This document shows, one piece after another, positions 1 through 5,532 of a stretch of 5,598 nt of DNA. A program made the position numbers and the translations under genes. The stretch is from Desulfuromonadaceae bacterium GWB2_53_15 (GTDB lineage Bacteria; Desulfobacterota; Desulfuromonadia; Geobacterales; Pseudopelobacteraceae). Every line of letters starts with the position of its first letter. Within the stretch, counting starts at the first letter, position 1. A model generated the notes under the pieces. The model had not been told where the DNA came from, did no database searches, and worked only from the letters and a program-made list of their open reading frames with translations. The stretch lies in NCBI GenBank assembly GCA_001824455.1, contig MHXL01000151.1, positions 1-5,598 of the forward strand, written 5' to 3'.

Positions 1-786
1 CGTGAAACAGCGGTGCGAGTCGCGGTTGGGGCGGTTGCCAAGTCGCTCTTGAGTGCATTTAATATATCATTGGGTGGCTATGTGACTGAGGTAGGTGGCG
101 TTGCCGCGCTACGCCCTGATCTACCGCTTGAACAATTATGGCAGATGGCCGCGAAGTCTGAGTTGTTTTGTTGTGATGCGGTCGCAGAACTGGAGATGAA
201 GCAGATGATCGATACTGCCCAGTCCAGTGGTGATACTTTGGGTGGGGTAGTGGAGGTGCATGTGGTAGGCGTACCTCCAGGGTTGGGGAGTTATGTTCAC
301 TGGGATCGCAAGCTGGATGCCCGTTTGAGTATGGCGTTAATGAGTATTCAGGCAATCAAGGGTGTTGAAGTCGGAATCGGCTTTGAGGCTGCCCGCCTGC
401 CGGGTTCGAAGGTGCATGACGAAATCTTCTGGGATGCTATTCGATTTGGTCAGGGTGCGGCCAGTGCCTATTACCGCGCAACAAATAATGCCGGCGGCAT
501 TGAGGGAGGCATGTCTAACGGAGAGCCAATCATTGTGCGGGCGGCCATGAAACCAATTCCGACATTGTACAAACCACTGCGATCAGTGGATTTGCAGACC
601 CACGAGCCATTCGAGGCTACGGTAGAAAGATCTGATACTTGTGCTGTACCAGCTGCGCTAGTTGTAGCTGAGGCTGTGGTAGCAATCGAGATTGCCAATG
701 CTTTTCTGGATAAATTTGGCGGAGACTCGCTCCAGGAAATCAGAAGAAATTATAAGGGGTACCTTGAACAGATACGAAATTTTTGA
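1..786 (+). CDS. aroC: Chorismate synthase, C-terminal 261 residues (5' end outside window)
   Basis: AroC converts 5-enolpyruvylshikimate-3-phosphate to chorismate, the last shared step of aromatic biosynthesis; it is a cytosolic tetramer that needs reduced FMN. The frame is open from base 1 and the first codons read RETA, part of the conserved family segment RETAxRVAxGAVAK, so the GTG at 13 is an internal valine codon and not the start. Other family motifs follow in order: SGDTLGG (about 226-246), [20 protein letters not shown] and [13 protein letters not shown] (to about 396), [13 protein letters not shown] (484-522), [10 protein letters not shown], and [15 protein letters not shown] near 628-672. 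The RETA segment normally lies about 130 residues into the long bacterial form (about 390 aa), so roughly the first third is missing only because of the window edge. It ends with TGA at 784-786 and a 135-bp gap follows. No frameshift or missing motif is seen. Identity is nearly certain. Confidence 0.97.
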   Translation, partial: RETAVRVAVGAVAKSLLSAFNISLGGYVTEVGGVAALRPDLPLEQLWQMAAKSELFCCDAVAELEMKQMIDTAQSSGDTLGGVVEVHVVGVPPGLGSYVHWDRKLDARLSMALMSIQAIKGVEVGIGFEAARLPGSKVHDEIFWDAIRFGQGAASAYYRATNNAGGIEGGMSNGEPIIVRAAMKPIPTLYKPLRSVDLQTHEPFEATVERSDTCAVPAALVVAEAVVAIEIANAFLDKFGGDSLQEIRRNYKGYLEQIRNF

Positions 787-836
787 ATAAGTTGTGATTT
801 AGGCTGCTTTAACCCATTACTCGAATAATTTGTGAT
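785..836 (+). repeat. Direct repeat GAATAA(G/T)TTGTGAT, two copies
   Basis: Two 14-base copies, at 785-798 and 823-836, differ at one position (G791 versus T829) and start 38 bp apart. The first copy overlaps the last two bases of the aroC stop codon; the second leads into an imperfect dyad. Two near-identical boxes upstream of aroB could be binding sites for a regulator, but the sequence is AT-rich and no known operator was recognised. Function is inference. Confidence 0.45.
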
Positions 837-861
837 GCAATTAATATTAAAATTGACACAA
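830..861. promoter_or_regulatory. Imperfect inverted repeat upstream of aroB
   Basis: The arms are TTGTG (830-834) with CACAA (857-861), and inside them CAATT (838-842) with AATTG (851-855), around an 8-base AT core. The spacing between outer and inner arms is uneven (3 versus 1 base), so the dyad is imperfect. It overlaps the TTGACA hexamer at 853-858, the place where a repressor site would be expected. It may equally be a chance palindrome in AT-rich DNA. Confidence 0.3.
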
Positions 862-881
862 AAGCTAAATCCGTAGAAGAT
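853..881 (+). promoter_or_regulatory. Possible sigma-70 promoter for the aroB operon
   Basis: A perfect -35 consensus, TTGACA, lies at 853-858. The matching -10 is weak: GAAGAT at 876-881 with a 17-base spacer, or TAGAAG at 874-879 with a 15-base spacer. Transcription would start about 30 bases before the aroB GTG. The 135-bp gap after aroC is the largest in the window, which fits a promoter here, but read-through from aroC is not excluded because no terminator is visible. Confidence 0.3.
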
Positions 882-897
882 ATGTCGGTAGCGTTTC

Positions 898-913
898 TAA
901 GGAGTTAAAGGAG
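898..913 (+). promoter_or_regulatory. Tandem Shine-Dalgarno sequences before aroB
   Basis: TAAGGAG (898-904) and AAAGGAG (907-913) follow one another. The second lies 8 bases from the GTG at 922, an ideal distance, and supports that start; the first is too far from the GTG (17 bases) to serve it directly. No other good start codon follows the first copy. Confidence 0.6.
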
Positions 914-921
914 TTTTAGGC

Positions 922-2001
922 GTGAGTTTACTGACTGTCAATTTGGGCGAATACAGTTACGACATCCTGATCGATAGCGGCGTGCTATCTTCACTTGGTC
1001 AACGTTGCGCTGCAGTTGGTCTCAATGGTGACGTGGCAGTGATTACTAACCCCACAGTTGCTGCCTTGTATGGCGATGTGGTTCAGCAGTCTTTGATTGC
1101 TGCTGGTAATGTTGTCACCATAGTCACCATGCCGGATGGTGAGGAGTTCAAGAACTCAACAACACTGAATAGCGTATATGATGGTTTGATAGAAGCAGGA
1201 TTGGGTCGCAATTCATTTGTAATTGCGCTTGGTGGTGGTGTTGTCGGGGATTTGGCCGGTTTTGCAGCAGCCACCTACTTGCGCGGCATCCCCTTTGTTC
1301 AGGTGCCGACAACGCTGTTAGCTCAGGTAGATAGTAGTGTGGGTGGTAAGACTGCTATCGACCATCCGCGTGGAAAAAACCTGATTGGTGCCTTCTATCA
1401 GCCGCAATTGGTGCTTATAGACGTAGATACGCTTGTCACTTTGCCGGATCGTGAGTTTCGTGCTGGCCTGGCTGAGGTTGTAAAGTATGGTGTTGCCATT
1501 GATCATGCTTTTTTTGAGTATTTGGAACAGAACATTAACGCAATTCTTGCCATGAATCGTGAGTGCCTGGTTGAGGTGATTCACCGCTGTTGTGGATTGA
1601 AAGCCCAAGTGGTGGAACTTGACGAGAAGGAATCAGGTTTGCGTGCGGTTCTCAATTATGGTCATACCTTGGGGCATGCCCTTGAAACATTGGCAGGGTA
1701 CCGGGAGCTTGTACATGGTGAAGCCGTTGCGATCGGGATGGTATTGGCAGTTCGTATCTGTGTGGCAAGAGGACACTGCTCTGAGATGGATGCTGGCAGA
1801 ATCGTTGGGCTAATCAAAAGTTTCGGACTTCCAGTGACACCGCCTGTAGTTGATCGCACTAGTTTGTTGGATGCAATTTCAAAGGACAAAAAAAGCCGTA
1901 ACGGCGCTATTAACTTTATCTGCAACCAAGGAATCGGTAGCTATGTTGAGGAAAAGTTATTCCCTGAACAATTGCTTGCCTTAAGCGGGCTGGAGGTGTG
2001 A
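922..2001 (+). CDS. aroB: 3-dehydroquinate synthase
   Basis: AroB turns DAHP (3-deoxy-D-arabino-heptulosonate 7-phosphate) into 3-dehydroquinate, the second shikimate step, using NAD+ and a divalent metal in the cytosol. The protein has 359 residues, the normal bacterial length. The NAD-binding segment is at residues 104-113 (GGGVVGDLAG), followed by PTTLLAQVDSSVGGK (129-143) and GKNLIGAFYQP (151-161). By alignment with the family, the metal ligands are Glu185 in GLAEVVKYG, His248 in NYGHTLGHALE and His265 in LVHGEAVAIGM; all are present. The GTG start is chosen because AAAGGAG lies 8 bases upstream and the N-terminus (MSLLTVNLGEYSYDI) has the usual family pattern. The TGA at 1999-2001 is 3 bp before the next gene, so the two are probably cotranscribed and translationally coupled. 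No odd features are seen. Confidence 0.98.
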   Translation: MSLLTVNLGEYSYDILIDSGVLSSLGQRCAAVGLNGDVAVITNPTVAALYGDVVQQSLIAAGNVVTIVTMPDGEEFKNSTTLNSVYDGLIEAGLGRNSFVIALGGGVVGDLAGFAAATYLRGIPFVQVPTTLLAQVDSSVGGKTAIDHPRGKNLIGAFYQPQLVLIDVDTLVTLPDREFRAGLAEVVKYGVAIDHAFFEYLEQNINAILAMNRECLVEVIHRCCGLKAQVVELDEKESGLRAVLNYGHTLGHALETLAGYRELVHGEAVAIGMVLAVRICVARGHCSEMDAGRIVGLIKSFGLPVTPPVVDRTSLLDAISKDKKSRNGAINFICNQGIGSYVEEKLFPEQLLALSGLEV

Positions 2002-2004
2002 TCC

Positions 2005-2952
2005 ATGCAGCATGATAACGCATCGTTCTGGACTGATATCAAGGACTTCGAGGAGCGGCTGTCGCAGGCACCAGATTCGTACATCTTTGCTCGATTGTCC
2101 GAAGTCTATCTAAAGGTTGGCCTTGTTGATGATGCACTTTACATTGCGCGACAGGGGGTTGCCAAGTACCCAGGATACGCTGCAGGCCAGCGATCGCTAG
2201 CCTTGGCCTGCCATGCAAAAGGGCTCCTGGAAGAAAGTCGCCAGGCGTTGGAAGTGGTTACCACTGCTCTGCCTGATGACAGGGAAGCACAAAAGCTGCT
2301 GGGACGTCTCCTGTCAATGAATGGTGACAATAATGCCGCTTTTAGGGCTTTTAGCACGGTTTTGGAATTTTATCCGGATGACGTGGAATGTAAAGTTGAA
2401 CTGGATGCCCTTGAGCAGAGTCCGTCAATTTCGCTTTCGAAAGATTCACAAGACAATATTGCGAGGATTGATTTAGATGAAGCTGTTTTTGGTGAGTCGA
2501 GTGTCATTGAGGAAGAGATTGACGAGACCGAGGAAATCATTGAAGATGCTGAAATACTTGAAATGGACGAGGCTGATTTCATCGAGGATGATACCCCCGC
2601 GGTTGTTTCAGTAACAAAACCTCATGACCCCCTTTCCACAGTCACACTGGCGAATCTTTACGTCCAGCAGGGATTTATTGACAAGGCGTTGGATATTTAC
2701 CGTGTTATTCTAGCTGACGATCCGAATAATTTCGATGTGCTGTCGCGAATTGCCAAGCTAGAGAATAGAGAAAATATTGGGATTGAAACCCCGCCGGAAT
2801 CAGTATATGGCGAGGATTTAGCTGTCGGAAGTGTGTATCAAGAAAATACTTCTACGGTTTTATTCCCTCCTGCGCAAGGCAAAGCGGATAATGCGGTTTC
2901 CGTTCTTGAGGGTTGGCTTGACAACGTCAGGAGGATGAAAGCATGTCGCTAA
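2005..2952 (+). CDS. TPR-repeat protein with acidic linker, unknown function
   Basis: A 315-residue protein with no signal peptide or membrane segment, so probably cytosolic. Three consecutive TPR-like helical hairpins occupy about residues 26-57, 60-91 and 92-125 (for example IFARLSEVYLKVGLVDDALYIARQGVAKYPG). A strongly acidic stretch follows: 17 of the 28 residues at 169-196 are Asp or Glu, and there is no Lys or Arg between Arg154 and Lys205. A fourth TPR spans about 211-244 (LANLYVQQGFIDKALDIYRVILADDPNN). After a low-complexity stretch it ends in a short amphipathic segment, VLEGWLDNVRRMK (300-312). TPRs generally bind other proteins. The 3-bp gap after aroB, GGAGGTG (1992-1998) placed 6 bases before the ATG, and the 10-bp overlap with the Roadblock gene suggest coupled synthesis, with the Roadblock protein as the likely partner. 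That partnership is inference. No enzyme motif is seen. Confidence 0.85.
   Translation: MQHDNASFWTDIKDFEERLSQAPDSYIFARLSEVYLKVGLVDDALYIARQGVAKYPGYAAGQRSLALACHAKGLLEESRQALEVVTTALPDDREAQKLLGRLLSMNGDNNAAFRAFSTVLEFYPDDVECKVELDALEQSPSISLSKDSQDNIARIDLDEAVFGESSVIEEEIDETEEIIEDAEILEMDEADFIEDDTPAVVSVTKPHDPLSTVTLANLYVQQGFIDKALDIYRVILADDPNNFDVLSRIAKLENRENIGIETPPESVYGEDLAVGSVYQENTSTVLFPPAQGKADNAVSVLEGWLDNVRRMKACR
2929..2934 (+). promoter_or_regulatory. Perfect Shine-Dalgarno AGGAGG for the Roadblock gene, inside the TPR gene
   Basis: AGGAGG lies 8 bases before the ATG at 2943 and fixes that start. In the TPR reading frame the same six bases are the codons AGG AGG for Arg309-Arg310, so the site is both coding and regulatory. 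Confidence 0.8.
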
Positions 2953-3305
2953 GAGATACGTTGAGAGAAATCGTTGAGAATGTGGATGGAGGGCTTGCGG
3001 CCATTATTATGGCTTATGATGGTATTCCCATCGACGAAGTTGTTGTAACTCAAGCTGAATTTGACCTTCAACTTCTGACAGTGGAATACGCTACAGTACT
3101 CAAAGAGATTAAACGTGCTGTCGCGGTTATCAAAGTAGGTGCGATGGAGGAAGTTTCGATTACAACCGGTCAGGTTCGGGTTGTTATGCGTGTTTTGAAT
3201 GACGAGCTGTTTGCTGTTTTGGTTATGACCAAAGAAGGGAATTTTGGCAAGGGTCGCTATCTTCTACGCCTCAAATCGCATGCCTTGGCAGAGGAGCTTG
3301 GTTAA
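2943..3305 (+). CDS. Roadblock/LC7 domain protein (MglB-like fold)
   Basis: A 120-residue cytosolic protein whose whole length matches the Roadblock/LC7 pattern: an N-terminal helix ([14 protein letters not shown]), strand [15 protein letters not shown] (19-33), a central helix [17 protein letters not shown] (48-64), then strands [18 protein letters not shown] and [21 protein letters not shown] (89-109). Proteins of this family dimerise and often regulate small Ras-like GTPases; MglB acting on MglA is the known bacterial case. No GTPase gene is in this window, so the GTPase partner, if any, is elsewhere. The gene starts inside the last codons of the TPR gene and ends 1 bp before aroQ. The start is set by AGGAGG 8 bases upstream. 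The domain assignment rests on sequence pattern without a search; the cellular role is unknown. A structural or scaffold role with the TPR protein is an alternative to GTPase regulation. Confidence 0.85.
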   Translation: MSLRDTLREIVENVDGGLAAIIMAYDGIPIDEVVVTQAEFDLQLLTVEYATVLKEIKRAVAVIKVGAMEEVSITTGQVRVVMRVLNDELFAVLVMTKEGNFGKGRYLLRLKSHALAEELG

Positions 3306-3306
3306 T

Positions 3307-3738
3307 ATGCATTTTCTCGTACTGCACGGACCTAACTTGAATCTTCTCGGCAAGCGCGAACCAGCAGTCTACGGTACCTTGACACTGGATGAGATCAATG
3401 GTTCTGTCAAGCGTCTTGCTGATGAGCTTGGCTGTGACGTCGATTTTTTACAGTCAAATGCCGAGGGCGAGCTGATCGATGCAATCCAGATGGCAGTTGG
3501 TAAGTACAATGGTCTTGTCATCAATCCGGCTGCCTACACGCATACCAGTGTTGCTATCCGTGATGCATTGGCCGCTGTCGGTTTACCATTTGTTGAGGTG
3601 CATTTATCCAACATTCATCGCAGGGAAAAATTTCGTCACAAGAGCCTGACTGCGTCGTTGGCTGTAGGGCAGATAAGTGGTTTCGGGTGCGATAGTTACC
3701 TGTTGGGATTGCGTGCAATATTTAATGTTACTAAATAA
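3307..3738 (+). CDS. aroQ: Type II 3-dehydroquinate dehydratase
   Basis: AroQ removes water from 3-dehydroquinate to give 3-dehydroshikimate, the third shikimate step; type II enzymes are small cytosolic dodecamers unrelated to type I AroD. The protein has 143 residues, normal for the family. Motifs: [16 protein letters not shown] (8-23), with Arg17 and the catalytic base Tyr22 on the lid loop; [10 protein letters not shown] (49-58); [17 protein letters not shown] (72-88); and [17 protein letters not shown] (97-113), with His99 and the substrate-binding Ser101 and Arg110. Residue roles are inferred from the family. The frame is open further upstream to a possible TTG at 3244, but that would add 21 residues overlapping the Roadblock gene and not seen in the family; the ATG at 3307 has AGAGGAG (3290-3296) 10 bases upstream and starts right at the first beta strand. 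The 1-bp gap to the Roadblock stop codon indicates coupling. Confidence 0.97.
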   Translation: MHFLVLHGPNLNLLGKREPAVYGTLTLDEINGSVKRLADELGCDVDFLQSNAEGELIDAIQMAVGKYNGLVINPAAYTHTSVAIRDALAAVGLPFVEVHLSNIHRREKFRHKSLTASLAVGQISGFGCDSYLLGLRAIFNVTK

Positions 3739-3752
3739 GAACTTCCTGCATA

Positions 3753-3767
3753 ACAAAGCTCCTTTGT
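3753..3767. other. Short inverted repeat between aroQ and the peptidase gene
   Basis: ACAAAG (3753-3758) and CTTTGT (3762-3767) form a perfect 6-bp stem with a 3-base loop. No run of T follows and the stem is AT-rich, so it is a poor rho-independent terminator. It may be an attenuating hairpin, a protein site or chance. Confidence 0.3.
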
Positions 3768-3791
3768 GGTGTATTCAATGACTATTATAAA
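3764..3791 (+). promoter_or_regulatory. Possible weak promoter for the peptidase gene
   Basis: TATAAA (3786-3791, five of six matches to the -10 consensus) lies 16 bases after TTGTGG (3764-3769, only TTG matching -35). The 80-bp gap and the end of the tightly packed aro block make a new promoter reasonable, but the -35 is poor. Confidence 0.25.
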
Positions 3792-3818
3792 AAACAGTTT
3801 GTATTTACGGTTTCACTT

Positions 3819-4886
3819 ATGCTAAAAAACAGGCGCGCCAAGCTGGAGCGCTTTTTCAGTTCGTATGGACTTGATGCAATCTTGTTCACGAGCACGCATA
3901 ACATTCGCTATCTATGTGGTTTCAGTGGATCGGAGGGTGCGCTGCTGCTCACTCGTGAGGCAGGATGGTTTTTGTGTGATTCGCGCTATACAACACAAGC
4001 CTTCGCTGAGGTGGAGGGTGTTGACATAAGACAGTTTACAGTTAAGCTGGATGCTGTAGCTGATTTGATCGAGGAGATGAACTTCTCGCGAATCGGATTT
4101 GAGGCTGCCCGTACAACTGTCGCTGATTTTAGGCTGTTGTCTGCAAAATTGAGCAATAGTGAGTTAGTTGCAATTGAAGGAGAAGTTGACCAAATCAGAT
4201 CCTGCAAGGATAGTGATGAGTTGGATCAACTTCAGGAGGTTGCATCACTCGCCTCGAACTCGCTTCTTGCTGTGCTCCCTCTTTTAAAAACTGGTGTTAG
4301 CGAACTGGATTTTGCCCGTGAACTGGAATTTGAAATGCGCCGGCGTGGCGCTGAAGGTCGGGCGTTCGATTTCATTGTTGCATCTGGAGAGCGGGGTGCA
4401 ATGCCACATGGGCGGGCGTCAGAAAAATTGATCCTTTCCGGCGAACTGGTGACGATCGATTTTGGAGCAGTCAGGCACGGCTATTACTCGGATGAAACAG
4501 TGACTGTGGCGGTCGGACAGCCGAATGATAGATGCCGCGAGATCTACGGGATTGTGAAAGAAGCCCACGACAGGGCAATTGCTGCAGTTAGACCTGGTAT
4601 TACCTGTCGTGAATTGGACACAATAGCTCGAGAGTTTATTCGAGAATGTGGGTACGGTGATTTCTTCGGTCACGGTTTAGGGCACGGAGTTGGCTTGGAG
4701 ATTCATGAAAAACCTGTGGTTTCGCCTCGGAGTGAGACTATAGTTGAGAAAGGGATGGTTTTCACTATTGAACCGGGGATCTATATCCCTGGTTTTGGTG
4801 GCGTTCGCATAGAAGATACCGTTGTAGTTACATCGAATGGATGTTATTCGCTGACGCAGGTTTCAAAGGAACTGATGATATTGTAG
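3819..4886 (+). CDS. M24 family Xaa-Pro peptidase (aminopeptidase P / prolidase-like)
   Basis: A 355-residue cytosolic metallopeptidase that releases residues next to proline in peptides. Residues 1 to about 125 form the creatinase N-domain (LDAILFTSTHNIRYLCGFSGSEG, 18-40); residues from about 133 form the pita-bread catalytic domain. All five dinuclear metal ligands expected in the M24B group are visible: Asp214 (TIDFGA), Asp225 (YYSDETVTV), His289 (GHGLGHGVGLEIHE), Glu318 (FTIEPGIY) and Glu332 (VRIEDTVVV). His197 (MPHGRAS) and His296 match other active-site histidines. Such genes are annotated pepP, pepQ or papA; substrate length preference cannot be told from sequence, so no symbol is given. 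The ATG at 3819 gives the usual family start (MLKNRRAKLERFFSSYGLDAI), but no clear Shine-Dalgarno precedes it. The gene sits between the aro block and acc genes, a common housekeeping arrangement. Confidence 0.95.
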   Translation: MLKNRRAKLERFFSSYGLDAILFTSTHNIRYLCGFSGSEGALLLTREAGWFLCDSRYTTQAFAEVEGVDIRQFTVKLDAVADLIEEMNFSRIGFEAARTTVADFRLLSAKLSNSELVAIEGEVDQIRSCKDSDELDQLQEVASLASNSLLAVLPLLKTGVSELDFARELEFEMRRRGAEGRAFDFIVASGERGAMPHGRASEKLILSGELVTIDFGAVRHGYYSDETVTVAVGQPNDRCREIYGIVKEAHDRAIAAVRPGITCRELDTIAREFIRECGYGDFFGHGLGHGVGLEIHEKPVVSPRSETIVEKGMVFTIEPGIYIPGFGGVRIEDTVVVTSNGCYSLTQVSKELMIL

Positions 4887-4906
4887 TATTATTCTAACAT
4901 GTGGAT

Positions 4907-4921
4907 TACCGGTATTATAAC
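4907..4921 (+). promoter_or_regulatory. Possible -10 region upstream of accB
   Basis: TATAAC at 4916-4921 has five of six matches to a -10 element and overlaps the end of a TACCGGTA palindrome (4907-4914). No convincing -35 is found at 16-18 bases; the best is TTCTAA at 4892-4897. The 74-bp gap has room for a promoter, but the evidence is thin and cotranscription with the peptidase gene is as likely. Confidence 0.22.
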
Positions 4922-4960
4922 TGCTGAGTATCTGCGAGACTGCATTCAAAGGAGAAAAGG

Positions 4961-5431
4961 ATGGACGTCAAGGACTTAAAAGTACTGATAAAGATGATTA
5001 CTGAAACGGATATCACAGAGTTTGAGATGGACAACTCCGAGGAAAAGATCATCATCAAGCGTGGCCAGAAAACAGAATATGTTGCTGTTGCGACTCCTAA
5101 CGTTGCCTATGCAGCTTCGCAACCAATGGCCGCCCCAGCAGCCTCAACTCAATCTACTGCCACAGCTGTTGTTGCCGTTACCGAAGAAACAGGTGAAACT
5201 ATTAATTCGCCTATAGTAGGAACCTTCTATCGTTCGCCGGCTCCGGATGCAGCTCCCTATGTTGAGGTAGGACAGGTTGTGGAAAAAGGCCAGGTACTCT
5301 GTATTGTTGAGGCCATGAAGCTGATGAACGAGATAGAAGCCGAGTTCCGCTGCAAAATCGTCAAAATTTGTAAGGAAAACGCTCAGGCGACGGAGTTTGG
5401 TGACCCACTGTTTGTTGTTGAAAAACTCTAA
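4961..5431 (+). CDS. accB: Biotin carboxyl carrier protein of acetyl-CoA carboxylase
   Basis: AccB carries the biotin that AccC carboxylates and that the carboxyltransferase uses to make malonyl-CoA, the first committed step of fatty acid synthesis, in the cytosol. The protein has 156 residues, as in other bacteria. Residues 1-35 form the usual N-terminal segment (MDVKDLKVLIKMITETDITEFEM); residues 41-76 are a flexible linker rich in Ala, Val, Thr and Pro; residues 80-156 form the biotinyl domain. Lys120 in EAMKLMNEIEA is the biotin attachment site. The segment SPIVGTFYRSPAPDAAPYVEVG (83 onward) includes the protruding thumb typical of acetyl-CoA carboxylase BCCPs, which separates it from carrier domains of pyruvate or propionyl-CoA carboxylases. 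AAAGGAG (4948-4954) 6 bases before the ATG supports the start. Two stop codons in tandem (TAATAA, 5429-5434) end the gene. accC follows after 101 bp. Confidence 0.98.
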   Translation: MDVKDLKVLIKMITETDITEFEMDNSEEKIIIKRGQKTEYVAVATPNVAYAASQPMAAPAASTQSTATAVVAVTEETGETINSPIVGTFYRSPAPDAAPYVEVGQVVEKGQVLCIVEAMKLMNEIEAEFRCKIVKICKENAQATEFGDPLFVVEKL

Positions 5432-5461
5432 TAATGTCTCGCCCCTCATTATGCAACATGC

Positions 5462-5488
5462 TTGGAACGTCGAACTTTTAATTATATT
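5462..5488 (+). promoter_or_regulatory. Possible internal promoter between accB and accC
   Basis: TTGGAA (5462-5467, four of six matches to -35) and TATATT (5483-5488, five of six matches to -10) are separated by 15 bases, shorter than ideal. If active it would give accC some transcription independent of accB. Evidence is pattern only. Confidence 0.22.
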
Positions 5489-5497
5489 CGGTGCCGG

Positions 5498-5513
5498 GCG
5501 TGTCAAAGCACGC
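5498..5513 (+). other. Small GC hairpin in the accC leader
   Basis: GCGTG (5498-5502) pairs with CACGC (5509-5513); a G-U pair can close a CAAA tetraloop. An alternative pairing, GTGC (5491-5494) with GCAC (5508-5511), uses overlapping bases. The hairpin ends 7 bases before the accC ribosome binding site GGGAG (5521-5525). No T-run follows, so it is not a standard terminator; it may affect translation or mRNA stability. Confidence 0.35.
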
Positions 5514-5532
5514 AATTAACGGGAGATGCTTA

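Noticed and set aside
835..876. 13-codon frame MQLILKLTQKLNP before aroB as a possible leader peptide
   Set aside because: No ribosome binding site, no run of aromatic codons as in attenuator leaders of aromatic genes, and no terminator/antiterminator pair follows.
1318..1608. Minus-strand open frames inside aroB and the other genes
   Set aside because: They lie opposite strongly conserved coding sequence, have no recognisable protein features and no ribosome binding sites; they are shadows of the real genes.
3244..3306. N-terminal extension of aroQ from a TTG at 3244
   Set aside because: It would overlap the Roadblock gene by 62 bases and add 21 residues absent from the family; the ATG at 3307 has its own ribosome binding site and matches the family start.
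3457..3465. Ala52 in the [10 protein letters not shown] motif of AroQ where many relatives have His
   Set aside because: That position varies within the type II family, and Tyr22, His99 and Arg110 are intact, so no loss of activity is suggested.
5431..5452. ATAATG / CATTAT inverted repeat after accB as a terminator
   Set aside because: Six AT-rich pairs with a 10-base loop and no T-run make it too weak, and accC is expected to be cotranscribed.
5451..5519. 22-codon open frame (MQHAWNVELLIIFGAGRVKARN) in the accB-accC gap
   Set aside because: No ribosome binding site precedes the ATG, and a frame of this length is expected by chance; it also overlaps the promoter-like and hairpin sequences.
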